Shown: positions 52,920-62,306 of the stretch, one piece after another
Layout of the letters: each line of letters starts with the position of its first letter
How positions within the stretch are numbered: position 1 is the stretch's first letter
Origin: CAYQJV01 sp964417925
Lineage (GTDB): Bacteria > Hydrothermota > Tepidihabitantia > B3-TA06 > CAYQJV01
Length of the DNA stretch: 64,000 nt
Direction of reading: 5' to 3'
NCBI GenBank assembly: GCA_964417925.1
Contig: CAYQJV010000002.1
Location: 23,937-87,936 of the forward strand
Made by a program: the position numbers and the translations under genes
The notes under the pieces: model-generated
The model's input: the letters and a program-made list of their open reading frames with translations, nothing else
What the model was told of the DNA's origin: nothing
Database searches by the model: none

Positions 52920-54295
52920 TGGAATGGCTAAATGTACTCTACAAGAAGATAGAAAAAGATAGAATAATCACAGATCGGTCTATTCTACTTTCCTATTTAA
53001 AAGATGAAACTTCTGAGTTAGAGGGGAAAGCTGAAGTCCTCATAAGACCTGAAAAAAAAGAAGAAATAATAGAAGTTATTAAGACTGCTAATGAATACAG
53101 AATTCCTGTAACTCCAAGAGGCGCAGGCACAGGGGTAAGTGGTGGAGCTGTCCCTCTTTATGGAGGGATAATCCTCTCCTTGGAGAAGATGAATAAAATA
53201 ATTGAAATTGATAAAAAAAACAGAATAGCAGTGGTAGAACCCGGAGTAATTACAGGAATCTTTCAAAAAGAGGTAGAAAAAGAAGGACTTTTTTATCCTC
53301 CGGACCCAGCAAGTCTTGATTCCTGTACCATCGGAGGAAATGTAGCAGAAAATGCAGGGGGTCCGAGAGCAGTTAAATATGGGGTTACTAAGAATTATGT
53401 AACAGGTATTGAATTCATAACTGCCACAGGGGAATCAATAATAATAGGAGGAAAATTACATAAAAACGTCACAGGATATGACCTTATCGGACTTCTTGTG
53501 GGATCAGAAGGAACCTTAGGTATTTTTACAAAAATTTTTTTAAAACTTTTACCTTTACCTAAATACAGGGTAGACATACTGGTACCTTTCAGAACACTGG
53601 AGGATGCTATTAATTCCTTTGAGAAGATATTTCCAAAATTTTTACCTGTGAATATTGAGTTTGCCGAAAAGGAAAGTATAGATATTGCACGAGAATTTCT
53701 TGAAGATAGAATGATTTTAAAAGATGCAGAAGCTTATCTTATAATAGGATTTGATGGAAATAATATGGACTCTATTGAAAAAGAGTATGCTATGGTGGGT
53801 GAATTATGCATAGAAAATAATGCAATTGATGTATTTGTTGCGGATAACGAAAAAACAAGAGAAAGATTATGGAAAGCAAGAAGAGCAATGCATGATGCTG
53901 TAAAGGTTAAAAGTCCTATAATGGAACGGGAGGATGTGGTGGTTCCTGTATCAGAGTTGAAAAAATTGATAAGAAAAATTAAACACCTTTCTGAAAAATA
54001 TAAACTCAGTATAATTGCTTTTGGCCATGCAGGGGACGGGAATATCCATGTAAATATCTTGAAAGGCAACACTCCTTTGGAAGAATGGAAGGAAAAAAGA
54101 AAAAATGTGGTAAAAGAACTCTTAGAAAATGTGATAATACTTGGTGGAACGCTTACCGGAGAGCATGGAATAGGAGTGGTAAAAAAAGATTATCTATGCA
54201 TGGCAGTTGGAAAACCTGCCTTAACGCTTTACAAAAAGATAAAAGAAACGTTTGATCCTTACAATATACTTAACCCAGGTAAAATAATACCATGA
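52919..54295 (+). CDS. FAD-linked oxidase, GlcD/D-lactate dehydrogenase family
   Basis: A 458-residue flavoprotein of the VAO/PCMH superfamily oxidising a 2-hydroxy acid such as glycolate or D-lactate. FAD motifs: PVTPRGAGTGVSGGAVP near residue 62, PPDPASLDSCTIGGNVAENAGGPRAVKYG near 120, and VGSEGTLGIFTKI near 190. The C-terminal domain carries GHAGDGNIHVNIL near 365 and GEHGIGVVKK near 410. No ribosome binding site; the ATG sits at the end of the preceding terminator U-tract. It overlaps the glycosyltransferase by ATGA. Confidence 0.9.
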   Translation: MEWLNVLYKKIEKDRIITDRSILLSYLKDETSELEGKAEVLIRPEKKEEIIEVIKTANEYRIPVTPRGAGTGVSGGAVPLYGGIILSLEKMNKIIEIDKKNRIAVVEPGVITGIFQKEVEKEGLFYPPDPASLDSCTIGGNVAENAGGPRAVKYGVTKNYVTGIEFITATGESIIIGGKLHKNVTGYDLIGLLVGSEGTLGIFTKIFLKLLPLPKYRVDILVPFRTLEDAINSFEKIFPKFLPVNIEFAEKESIDIAREFLEDRMILKDAEAYLIIGFDGNNMDSIEKEYAMVGELCIENNAIDVFVADNEKTRERLWKARRAMHDAVKVKSPIMEREDVVVPVSELKKLIRKIKHLSEKYKLSIIAFGHAGDGNIHVNILKGNTPLEEWKEKRKNVVKELLENVIILGGTLTGEHGIGVVKKDYLCMAVGKPALTLYKKIKETFDPYNILNPGKIIP

Positions 54296-55419
54296 AGATA
54301 CTTCTTGTAACCGATGCCTACTATCCCTACCCCTCAGGACTCTCAGAATATGTGGGAAATCTTGCTTTACATCTTGAAAGATCAGGGCACAGTGTGAATA
54401 TAGTAGCCACCTCATTTAGAACTCATGAAGAGAAAAAATATAAAGCAATTAGAGTAGGAAAAGTAGTATACATTCCTATGAATGGATCTTACGCCACCGC
54501 TCCATTTGGATTTGAAATCCCTGCGAAAATGAAATGGATAGTAGAAAGAGGTAAATACGATATTATACATCTTAATGGTCCTATGTTTCCGAATCTCTCC
54601 TTCTTTGCTTTAAAATATTCTAATACCAGAACTATAGCAACATTCCATTCTGCATCTGAAAAAAACAAAGGAAGAGGAGCAAGAATATTCAAGTGGTTAT
54701 TTGGGAAGTTGTATGAAAAAATAGATGTAAAGATAGCAGTTTCTGAAACTGCCTTAAAGAACCATGAACCTTACATTCCTGGCCCATATTATATAATTCC
54801 CAATGGAGTGGACGATGAAAGGTTTACTCCCACAGGTAAAAAACTAAAAAAAATGGATGGAAATTCAATACTTTTTGTAGGAAGATTAGATCGTAGAAAA
54901 GGACTTCATAGATTATTAAAAGCATTTGTACATGTTAAGAAAAAAGTAAAAGATGCTAAACTCTTTGTAGTAGGAAAAGGTCCTTTAAGAAATCTTTATA
55001 AAAAGATGGTTCAGGAACTTGGCATAGAAAAGGAAGTTGAATTTGAAGGATTTGTCTCCGAAGAAATGATTCCTGTATACTTCAGGTCGGCAAAGGTATA
55101 TACCTCCCCTGCGGAAGGTGGGGAATCTTTTGGAATAGTCCTCATAGAGGCAATGGCCTCTGCAACTCCTGTGGTTGCTTCAAATATAGCTGGGTATAGA
55201 GATGTAATAAAAAATGGAGTAAACGGTGTTCTCGTAGATACCAATGACTCTCAAAAATATGCAGAAATATTAGTAGAAATCTTAAAAAACTCTCGTTTCA
55301 GACACCAACTCATTACTGCAGGATTAGAAGATGTGAAAAAAAAGTACTCGTGGAAGGTGGTATCCAAGAGGATAGAAAATCTTTACTATTCAAATAGCTT
55401 GGATAAATTGACATATTGA
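54292..55419 (+). CDS. GT4-family glycosyltransferase
   Basis: A 375-residue GT-B enzyme adding sugars to lipids or polysaccharides. N-terminal PYPSGLSEYVGNLALHLERSGH near residue 12; the C-terminal domain has ILFVGRLDRRKGLHRLLKAF near 198, KLFVVGKGPLRN near 222 and the donor-binding PAEGGESFGIVLIEAMASATPVVAS near 270. Relatives include phosphatidylinositol mannosyltransferases; the acceptor is unknown. Confidence 0.88.
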   Translation: MKILLVTDAYYPYPSGLSEYVGNLALHLERSGHSVNIVATSFRTHEEKKYKAIRVGKVVYIPMNGSYATAPFGFEIPAKMKWIVERGKYDIIHLNGPMFPNLSFFALKYSNTRTIATFHSASEKNKGRGARIFKWLFGKLYEKIDVKIAVSETALKNHEPYIPGPYYIIPNGVDDERFTPTGKKLKKMDGNSILFVGRLDRRKGLHRLLKAFVHVKKKVKDAKLFVVGKGPLRNLYKKMVQELGIEKEVEFEGFVSEEMIPVYFRSAKVYTSPAEGGESFGIVLIEAMASATPVVASNIAGYRDVIKNGVNGVLVDTNDSQKYAEILVEILKNSRFRHQLITAGLEDVKKKYSWKVVSKRIENLYYSNSLDKLTY

Positions 55420-55435
55420 AATATAAAGTTATAAT
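55408..55435 (+). promoter_or_regulatory. Leaderless-type promoter of the AmrS-like gene
   Basis: TTGACA at 55408-55413, a 16-base spacer, TATAAT at 55430-55435, five bases before the GTG at 55441. Confidence 0.8.
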
Positions 55436-55440
55436 TTGAT

Positions 55441-56568
55441 GTGGAACTCCTAAGCAGGAGAGAATTTTTAAAAAAATCTGGAGTATTCTTAGGAGTAATA
55501 CTTCTTTCTCCTAATAAACTGTTCAGCATAGGGGGACCGGGTTATGGATTTATAAAACGGAAAAAAGCCCGATTTTTTAAGCCCCTTAAAAATGGAAAGA
55601 TCCAGTGTTTGCTATGCCCGAGAGAGTGTATAGTTACTCCTGGACAAAGAGGTATGTGTAGAGTAAGAGAAAACCAAAAGGGAGTTTATTACACCCTTGT
55701 ATATGGAAATCCCTGTGCTTTGCATATAGATCCTATAGAGAAAAAACCTTTCTTTCATTTTCTTCCTGGAACCCAGGCTCTATCAGTAGCCACAGCGGGG
55801 TGCAACCTTAGTTGTAAGTATTGCCAAAACTGGGAAATATCTCAATTTCCTCCAGAGAAAACCTTTAATTTCAATGTCTCTCCTTCTGAACTTGTAAATA
55901 TGGCTTTAAAATATAAAACTCCATCAATTGCATATACCTATACCGAACCTTCTGTGTTTTATGAATACATGTATGATACTGCAAAAATAGCCTCTAAAAA
56001 AGGAATCTTCAATATATACCATTCCAATGGCTATTTAAACAAAAAACCCTTAGAAAAATTAATTCCCTATCTTTCTGCTGCGAACATAGATTTAAAAGGG
56101 TTTTCCAATTCTTTTTACAGAGAAATCTCTGGAGGGACGTTAAAACCTGTTTTAAATACAATAAAGACGCTTAAAAAAAATGGAGTATGGGTAGAAATTA
56201 CAAACCTCGTGGTACCCACTAAGAATGATTCTCCTTCTATGATAAGAGAAATGGTGAAATGGATAATTGATAATGTAGGACCAGAGGTCCCTTTACATTT
56301 TTCAAGGTTCTATCCTATGTATAAATTAAAAAATCTTCCACCAACTCCTGTTAAAACATTGGAACGTGCAAGAGAAATAGCTTTAGAAGAAGGAATGAAA
56401 TTTGTGTACATAGGAAATGTATTTGGACATAAAGCAGAGAATACGTATTGTCCAAAGTGTGGTAGGGTCATCATAAAAAGAAAAGGATACACAATTTATG
56501 AAAACAATATTAAAAAGGGAAAATGCAAATTCTGTGGAGAAAGAATACCAGGGGTATGGTCAAAATAA
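55441..56568 (+). CDS. amrS: AmmeMemoRadiSam-system radical SAM enzyme with Tat-type signal
   Basis: A 375-residue radical SAM protein. The N-terminus SRREFLKKSGVFLGVILL is a classical twin-arginine signal, which would place the enzyme outside the cytoplasm. Cysteines LLCPREC...GMC near residue 52 form an N-terminal set. The SAM cluster motif CNLSCKYCQNW lies near 121, YTYTEPSVFYEYMYD near 162, IDLKGF near 222, and a C-terminal CPKCG...CKFCG zinc ribbon near 340. The usual partners AmrA and MEMO are not in the window. GTG 55441 is the in-frame start; an ATG two bases earlier is out of frame. Confidence 0.85.
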   Translation: MELLSRREFLKKSGVFLGVILLSPNKLFSIGGPGYGFIKRKKARFFKPLKNGKIQCLLCPRECIVTPGQRGMCRVRENQKGVYYTLVYGNPCALHIDPIEKKPFFHFLPGTQALSVATAGCNLSCKYCQNWEISQFPPEKTFNFNVSPSELVNMALKYKTPSIAYTYTEPSVFYEYMYDTAKIASKKGIFNIYHSNGYLNKKPLEKLIPYLSAANIDLKGFSNSFYREISGGTLKPVLNTIKTLKKNGVWVEITNLVVPTKNDSPSMIREMVKWIIDNVGPEVPLHFSRFYPMYKLKNLPPTPVKTLERAREIALEEGMKFVYIGNVFGHKAENTYCPKCGRVIIKRKGYTIYENNIKKGKCKFCGERIPGVWSK

Positions 56569-56586
56569 TTAAAAAAAGGAGATAGA

Positions 56587-58407
56587 ATGTGTGGATTTTT
56601 CGCAATTGTTTTTAAACAAGAGAGAAAAGACCTTGGAAAAATACTTTATGAAGCTGGAAAAAGATTATCTTATCGTGGATATGACTCAGCAGGTATTTTA
56701 ACTATTGATGGCACAGGAGTTCATGATTTACGAAAAGATGCGGGCGAAATAGAGGAGTTGGCAAAGAAACTAAAATTTCATGAAATGAAAGGCAAAAGAG
56801 GAATAGTCCAACTGAGATGGGCCACTTTTGGCTTTCCCAATTCAAACAATTCACAACCTCATGCAGACTGTGAAGAGAAAATTTTTGGGGCCCATAACGG
56901 AAATATAATAAACACTAAATTTTTAAGACAGGAATTAAAAAAGAATAATCATAATATTCGTGGGGAAAATGACGGAGAGGTAATTGTTCACCTATTTGAA
57001 GAAGAGTATAAAAAAAATGGTTGTATTTTAAAATCTGCTGTAAAAGTGCATAAAAGACTAAAAGGAGATTATGCTTATGTTATTACAGAAAAACATAACA
57101 ATCACTTCCTTGCAGTAAAGCAAGGATCCTCACTTTTCTTGGGAATAGGAGAAGATTTCCACTGTGTATCAAGTGATCTTGTTGCAATTCTTGCTTTAAC
57201 CAATAAAGTAAAATTAATAGAGGATGGGGAGATAGTGTATTTTACACACGACAAACACAGGATTTATAAAATAGATGACATAAAAGTTCCTGTAGAAAAA
57301 AAGATATTTATCCCTAATATACAACCTGAGGAAATCAACAAAGGAAGTTATAAGCATTTTATGGAAAAAGAGATTGAAGAAATACCAAAAAGAGCAGAAA
57401 CTCTTATAAAGTATCTTCCAAAAGCAGAAAAGATAGAAAAAATAATAAAAATCTTAAGCGAAGCAGAAAAAGTATATTTTAGTGGAGCAGGAAGTTCGTA
57501 CCATGCACTTTTGCTCGGAGCATATTATTTTAATCTCTTGGCGGGTATCCACGTTTACACTGCATATGCAAGTGAATTCTTATCAAGGTTCGGCAATGAT
57601 TTCTCTAAGAAAGATGTAGTGGTCCTTGTCTCCCAGAGTGGAGAAACTAAGGATGTGAAAAATGTTTTAGACGCGATAAAAGATAAAGCATATGTAGTAT
57701 CTATTGTAAACAACATAGGCTCTACCATTGCAGTAAAAAGTAAACTTGTTCTACCTATCGTATGTGAACTTGAAATGGCCGTTCCTGCAACGAAAACATT
57801 TGTCAATCAATGTCTTGCTTTTCTTTACCTTGCAATTAAAATTGGAGAAAGAAAAAAATATAATCCTGAAGATAAAATAACAAAAAGAGATTTACTTGCG
57901 ATACCTCACTTATTAAGAGAAAACATTGAAAAAGCAAAGAAAGAAATGAAACATTTTGTGGAGTATTTAAAAAACCATAATGATGGGTATATACTTGGGT
58001 ATGGTTTACAATATCCCATTTCTTTGGAAGCAGCGCTTAAAATGAAAGAGGTAGTATATGCCCATTATGAAGGGATGTATTCTGGTGAATTTAAGCACGG
58101 TCCTATTTCAAGGATAGAAAATGGATATCCCGTAATTTTCTTTTCTTCTCCTTTAGAAAAATACTTTATACTTTCTCATATGAATGAAGCCCTCACAAGA
58201 AACGCAAAGATTCTAACAATAGGTCCTGAAGATGAAGAAATAAAGGCTCATAGTGATTTTTATTTTACTTTAACCTCTCCAAATCCTTACATTTTTCCTT
58301 TGGTATCCATTGTACCTTTCTATAGATTGGTGTATGAACTTGCTGTTCATCTGGGGTATAATCCGGATAGGCCAAGAAATATCTCCAAAACTATCACCGT
58401 AGATTAA
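56587..58407 (+). CDS. glmS: Glutamine-fructose-6-phosphate aminotransferase (GlmS)
   Basis: Makes glucosamine-6-phosphate for peptidoglycan and LPS. Residues 2-225 are the glutaminase domain with nucleophile Cys2 and LSYRGYDSAGI near 29; the segment usually reading RWATHG has RWATFG near 80. Two SIS domains follow with FSGAGSSYHALLLGAYY near 300, SQSGETKDVKN near 348, EFKHGPI near 502 and the C-terminal PRNISKTITVD containing the isomerase lysine. GGAGAT precedes the ATG. It heads a five-gene operon to 63929. Confidence 0.92.
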   Translation: MCGFFAIVFKQERKDLGKILYEAGKRLSYRGYDSAGILTIDGTGVHDLRKDAGEIEELAKKLKFHEMKGKRGIVQLRWATFGFPNSNNSQPHADCEEKIFGAHNGNIINTKFLRQELKKNNHNIRGENDGEVIVHLFEEEYKKNGCILKSAVKVHKRLKGDYAYVITEKHNNHFLAVKQGSSLFLGIGEDFHCVSSDLVAILALTNKVKLIEDGEIVYFTHDKHRIYKIDDIKVPVEKKIFIPNIQPEEINKGSYKHFMEKEIEEIPKRAETLIKYLPKAEKIEKIIKILSEAEKVYFSGAGSSYHALLLGAYYFNLLAGIHVYTAYASEFLSRFGNDFSKKDVVVLVSQSGETKDVKNVLDAIKDKAYVVSIVNNIGSTIAVKSKLVLPIVCELEMAVPATKTFVNQCLAFLYLAIKIGERKKYNPEDKITKRDLLAIPHLLRENIEKAKKEMKHFVEYLKNHNDGYILGYGLQYPISLEAALKMKEVVYAHYEGMYSGEFKHGPISRIENGYPVIFFSSPLEKYFILSHMNEALTRNAKILTIGPEDEEIKAHSDFYFTLTSPNPYIFPLVSIVPFYRLVYELAVHLGYNPDRPRNISKTITVD

Positions 58408-58410
58408 ATT

Positions 58411-61146
58411 ATGCTTTATCTTTTACTCCTTACCCAGTTTTATTTTGGTAAAAACAAAGTCCAATACAAAGAGTTTTCATTCTTAACTTACGAAACCGAA
58501 AATTTTGATATATATGTAGAAGAAGGGGCTGAAGTACTTGCCTATTTTGCAGAAAAAGTTTTAGAAGAAGCTTTAGAAGAGTATACTCAAGACTTTGGTA
58601 TAGGAATAGAAGAGAAAATACCTGTAATAATTTACAGTTCCCCTTCTGATTTTTCACAGACCAACATAATTCTTGAACCAATAGAAGAATCCATAGGAGG
58701 CTTTACAGAACTTTTTAAAAATAGAGTGGTGGTACCTTTCACCGGTTCCTATAAAGAGTTCAAACATGTACTAAGACATGAACTTACTCATGTGTTCCAG
58801 TTTGAACTCTTTTTTTCACTCTCTCTATCCAATCTATTTTCACTTATTCCAGGATTCGTTCCTCCTCTATGGTTTCTTGAAGGAATGGCAGAGTATTGCT
58901 CAGAACATGGAGGAGAAGATGCAGAACTTTTTATGCGAGATTTAGTAATAAATGGTGAAATAGTTCCTCTTTCTGAATTAACTCCTGAATATGGTTTTAT
59001 CCTTTATAAGGAAGGTGAGTCTTTTTTCTTGTATCTTGAGAATGAATACGGAAGAAGGAAGGTATTTGAATTTATAAATGCAGTAAAATTCAAAAAAAGT
59101 ATTGAAGAAGCATCAAAATATGTGTTCAAGAAAAAATTTTCAGAGATTGAAAAAGATTGGATGGATTATCTTAAAGTAAAATACTTTCCATCTATAACCT
59201 TAAAGAAAAAATTTAAGGCAAACATACTAAAACTTACCAATCATAAAAAGACCGGATCAATTTTCAATAAATCGGTCTCCCTATCTCCCACAGGAACAAA
59301 AATAGCCTTTATCTCTGATAGAGAAGATTACACCGATATATTTGTAGCCTCTGCATTTGATGGAAAAATCTTAAAAAAACTCATTACTACAGGAAGATCT
59401 GCATCGTTTGAACATCTTCCTGTATTGAAAAGAGAACTTGCTTGGTCAGAGGACGAAAGGTATTTATATGTAATTGCTTTTAGTCAGGGTAAGCCAGTAC
59501 TATATGTGATAAACTACGAAACAGCAAAAATAGAGCATAAATTGGTACTCCCCTTAGATGATGCATTTTCACCTTCAGTATATAAAGAAAAAATTGTCTT
59601 CATAGGGTTAAAAGACGGATATGCAGATATTTATCAATATGACCTCTCAACCAAAACACTAAAAAGACTCACCTGGGATCCTTTTGAAGAAAAATCTCCT
59701 TTCATATCAGATAAAGGAATATTTTTTGTATCGGATAGACCTTTAAAAAATGAATGGTCACCTGGAATATATGGCCTTTTTTTGATGAAAAACAACGGAG
59801 AGGTAAAATGTTTATTACATGGGCTATCAACTCTGGACAATCCTGTAATATTTAACGAAATGGTATATTTCATTGGTCCAGGTAAAAAACTTTACGGATT
59901 TTCCTTAAAGGATTCTTCAACCTACGAAATCTTTTCCTCTCTTGCAACCGTGGAGGAGATATCAATATCAAACCAAGGAAAAATGGCAATTACCTATTTC
60001 AGCGGATTGGGATGGGATATAGGAATCTTTAAAAGAAAAGTAGATAAACTTCAGGGCAAAAAAGTAGTTTTGCAAAAAGATACTGCACAGGTATTTACAT
60101 TTAATACTGTAGACGAAAACGATTTTTCCCTATATACACCTAAGTTTTCTCCAGATTACGTATACGGTACAGGAAGTTACTCCACTGATTTTGGATTCTC
60201 TGGATGGCTCTATATGGGAATAAGTGATATGCTCGGGAATCATAGATTTTACATAGACCTCTATCTTTCTCCTGACATCTCATTTTCAAATATAGTTGTG
60301 GAATACTGGTATCTTCCTCATAGATGGGATATAGGAATAGGAGCTTTTCAATTGGTGTATTTCTATTATCTTTTACCCAACTGGGATATAATCCTACAAC
60401 GTTTGAGAGGTGGAGCACTATTTTTTTCCTATCCTTTTAGCAAGTTTGCAAGAGTTGAAGCAGAAATCGATGGAACCTATGTAGATGAATTTCTATACAT
60501 CAATACAGAACATGGTTTTTACTACGCAGACCATAAAGAATATCCCTTATTTATCTCAGGAACAGCTGCTGTGTTTGATAATATTCTTTGGAAGTACTAC
60601 ACTCCTATGCGAGGCACAAGATGGAGAATTGCAGTCTATAAAAGTTTTGCAAGTCCTATAGAATTTACCACATTTTATGTAGATTTTAGACATTATCTTA
60701 AATTAACTCCTCGCTCCTGCCTTGCAATAAGAGTATACGGAGGAGAAAGCATAGATAAAGATGCAGAATACTTTACCTTAGGAGGAACAGGTTCTGTACG
60801 AGGTTACAATGATTATGAGGAAATCGGACATAAAATTGTAATGATGAATTGGGAGTTAAGGGTACCCTTTATAGATTATTTAAAAATGGCATTCCCTTTA
60901 CCTTTAACTATAAAAAATCTCAGAGGCGTATTATTCATCGATGCAGGAATCTGTTGGAATGACACTATTTCATATTATGATCCTGCTACTCATACTCTGG
61001 GAGATATAAAAATAGGATATGGAGTAGGCTTAAGATTTACTTTCAGTTACTTCCTATTTAAACTTGATTTTGGATGGCCCTTTTATTACTGCGATACAGA
61101 AGATAAAAATATGAAAATTCATTTTTCAGTAGGAGCGGACTTTTGA
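58411..61146 (+). CDS. Outer-membrane fusion: gluzincin-like peptidase, propeller, Omp85 barrel
   Basis: A 911-residue exported protein in three parts. Residues about 20-265 form a peptidase-MA-like domain with zinc motif LRHELTHVFQ near 124 and the downstream WFLEGMAEYCSEH near 154. Residues about 280-545 are TolB/WD40-like repeats (LSPTGTKIAFISDRED, WSEDERYLYVIAF). Residues about 580-911 form a BamA/surface-antigen type barrel with LGGTGSVRGYNDYEE near 790 and a terminal strand ending in Phe. It probably sits in the outer membrane with the peptidase on one face; substrate unknown. It is coupled to glmS by three bases. Confidence 0.8.
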   Translation: MLYLLLLTQFYFGKNKVQYKEFSFLTYETENFDIYVEEGAEVLAYFAEKVLEEALEEYTQDFGIGIEEKIPVIIYSSPSDFSQTNIILEPIEESIGGFTELFKNRVVVPFTGSYKEFKHVLRHELTHVFQFELFFSLSLSNLFSLIPGFVPPLWFLEGMAEYCSEHGGEDAELFMRDLVINGEIVPLSELTPEYGFILYKEGESFFLYLENEYGRRKVFEFINAVKFKKSIEEASKYVFKKKFSEIEKDWMDYLKVKYFPSITLKKKFKANILKLTNHKKTGSIFNKSVSLSPTGTKIAFISDREDYTDIFVASAFDGKILKKLITTGRSASFEHLPVLKRELAWSEDERYLYVIAFSQGKPVLYVINYETAKIEHKLVLPLDDAFSPSVYKEKIVFIGLKDGYADIYQYDLSTKTLKRLTWDPFEEKSPFISDKGIFFVSDRPLKNEWSPGIYGLFLMKNNGEVKCLLHGLSTLDNPVIFNEMVYFIGPGKKLYGFSLKDSSTYEIFSSLATVEEISISNQGKMAITYFSGLGWDIGIFKRKVDKLQGKKVVLQKDTAQVFTFNTVDENDFSLYTPKFSPDYVYGTGSYSTDFGFSGWLYMGISDMLGNHRFYIDLYLSPDISFSNIVVEYWYLPHRWDIGIGAFQLVYFYYLLPNWDIILQRLRGGALFFSYPFSKFARVEAEIDGTYVDEFLYINTEHGFYYADHKEYPLFISGTAAVFDNILWKYYTPMRGTRWRIAVYKSFASPIEFTTFYVDFRHYLKLTPRSCLAIRVYGGESIDKDAEYFTLGGTGSVRGYNDYEEIGHKIVMMNWELRVPFIDYLKMAFPLPLTIKNLRGVLFIDAGICWNDTISYYDPATHTLGDIKIGYGVGLRFTFSYFLFKLDFGWPFYYCDTEDKNMKIHFSVGADF

Positions 61147-62306
61147 AAAAAATTCTTTTCCTCCTTATCTTCTTTACAATGTGTATTAGATATTATGTAA
61201 AACCTTATGTCCCCTTAGAACAGATTCCAGAATATTCCTGGAGTATATTAAAAAAACAATGTTCTTTCAACTTTTCCTATAATATTTCAAAGAAGTCCAT
61301 TCAATTAGAGATAGCACTTAAAGGAACATTTAATACTCCAGACGTATTTGAAATAAAAGGAACTTGGATTCAAGGAGATAAAAAAGAAAATATTCAAATG
61401 ATCGGAATAGGAGACGTTGAATTTGAAAAAGAGAATACCAAATGGAAAGTTCACCCAAGAGGAGAAGAAACACAGATAATTGAAATGGTAGAAAAAGTAA
61501 TAGGAAATATCCTTCATAGAAAAAGAAAAAGGGTAAAATTTGTTGATTCAGTGGAAAAATCTCTCATTTTTGAATTCAAACCCAACCTTGCTTTTTTAGA
61601 TCCTGTTTTCTCTAAAAAATTTAAAGGACTTCTATACATTAATAAAAGAAACTACATGATTGATAGCATAGTGTGTAACTCTACTGATCATGATATTTAT
61701 TTTTTCTTTAGCGTAAAAAATATAAACAAGGCAAAGAAAATAAAAATTCCTTTTATAATTAAAAATGAAGTTGTATTTCGCAGTAAAAACTCCAAAAAAG
61801 CCGAAAAAATTATAAAAAAGAGATTAAAAGAAGCAGGGATAAAAGCAAAAATAAAAAGAAAGGGAGAGAAAATAGTAGTATTAGGCGATGCTACACTTAC
61901 ACAACCCAAAGTTAACATTCTTGCCCTTTCTGGAACCCCTTTAATTTTGCTTCTTTCTATTAAAGGAAAAGGAGAAAAAATATCGTTGAAAAACCATCCA
62001 TCGGATATCTTCTATATTAAGGATACTTTGCTTCATAATAGTGTCAAAAAGGCAGAAGTGGTAATGGACGATCTTTCAAGACCAGGGGTAAAAGTAGAAT
62101 TTAAGAAAGAAATTCCTCCTACAGGAACAGATTACGCAGGGTTTTTTATGGATGGTATCTTATACCAGGTTTACAAATTTGACAAAAAAACCAACTGCTT
62201 TATAATAAAAAATATAACTACTTATAATGAAGCAGAGCTTTTAAAAAATATATTGAATAATCCAATGAAAGAAAAACTAACAATTGAAGAAGTGAGGAGA
62301 AAATGA
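61143..62306 (+). CDS. Exported protein with LolA-like and SecD-head-like parts
   Basis: A 387-residue protein. The start is TTG 61143 overlapping the previous stop (TTGA). A hydrophobic run ends in Cys14 (FTMC), a possible lipid anchor. Residues about 30-200 look like a LolA/LppX-type half-barrel (IALKGTFNTPDVFEIKGTW). Residues about 210-355 resemble the periplasmic P1 head of SecD (AEKIIKKRLKEAGIKAKI, then GEKIVVLGD, LSGTPLILLLSI, VKKAEVVMDD). No SecD transmembrane helices are present. The role is unknown; the match is by pattern only. Confidence 0.5.
   Translation: MKKILFLLIFFTMCIRYYVKPYVPLEQIPEYSWSILKKQCSFNFSYNISKKSIQLEIALKGTFNTPDVFEIKGTWIQGDKKENIQMIGIGDVEFEKENTKWKVHPRGEETQIIEMVEKVIGNILHRKRKRVKFVDSVEKSLIFEFKPNLAFLDPVFSKKFKGLLYINKRNYMIDSIVCNSTDHDIYFFFSVKNINKAKKIKIPFIIKNEVVFRSKNSKKAEKIIKKRLKEAGIKAKIKRKGEKIVVLGDATLTQPKVNILALSGTPLILLLSIKGKGEKISLKNHPSDIFYIKDTLLHNSVKKAEVVMDDLSRPGVKVEFKKEIPPTGTDYAGFFMDGILYQVYKFDKKTNCFIIKNITTYNEAELLKNILNNPMKEKLTIEEVRRK

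Noticed and set aside
56569..56586. glmS ribozyme
   Set aside because: The 18-base intergenic space before glmS is far too short.
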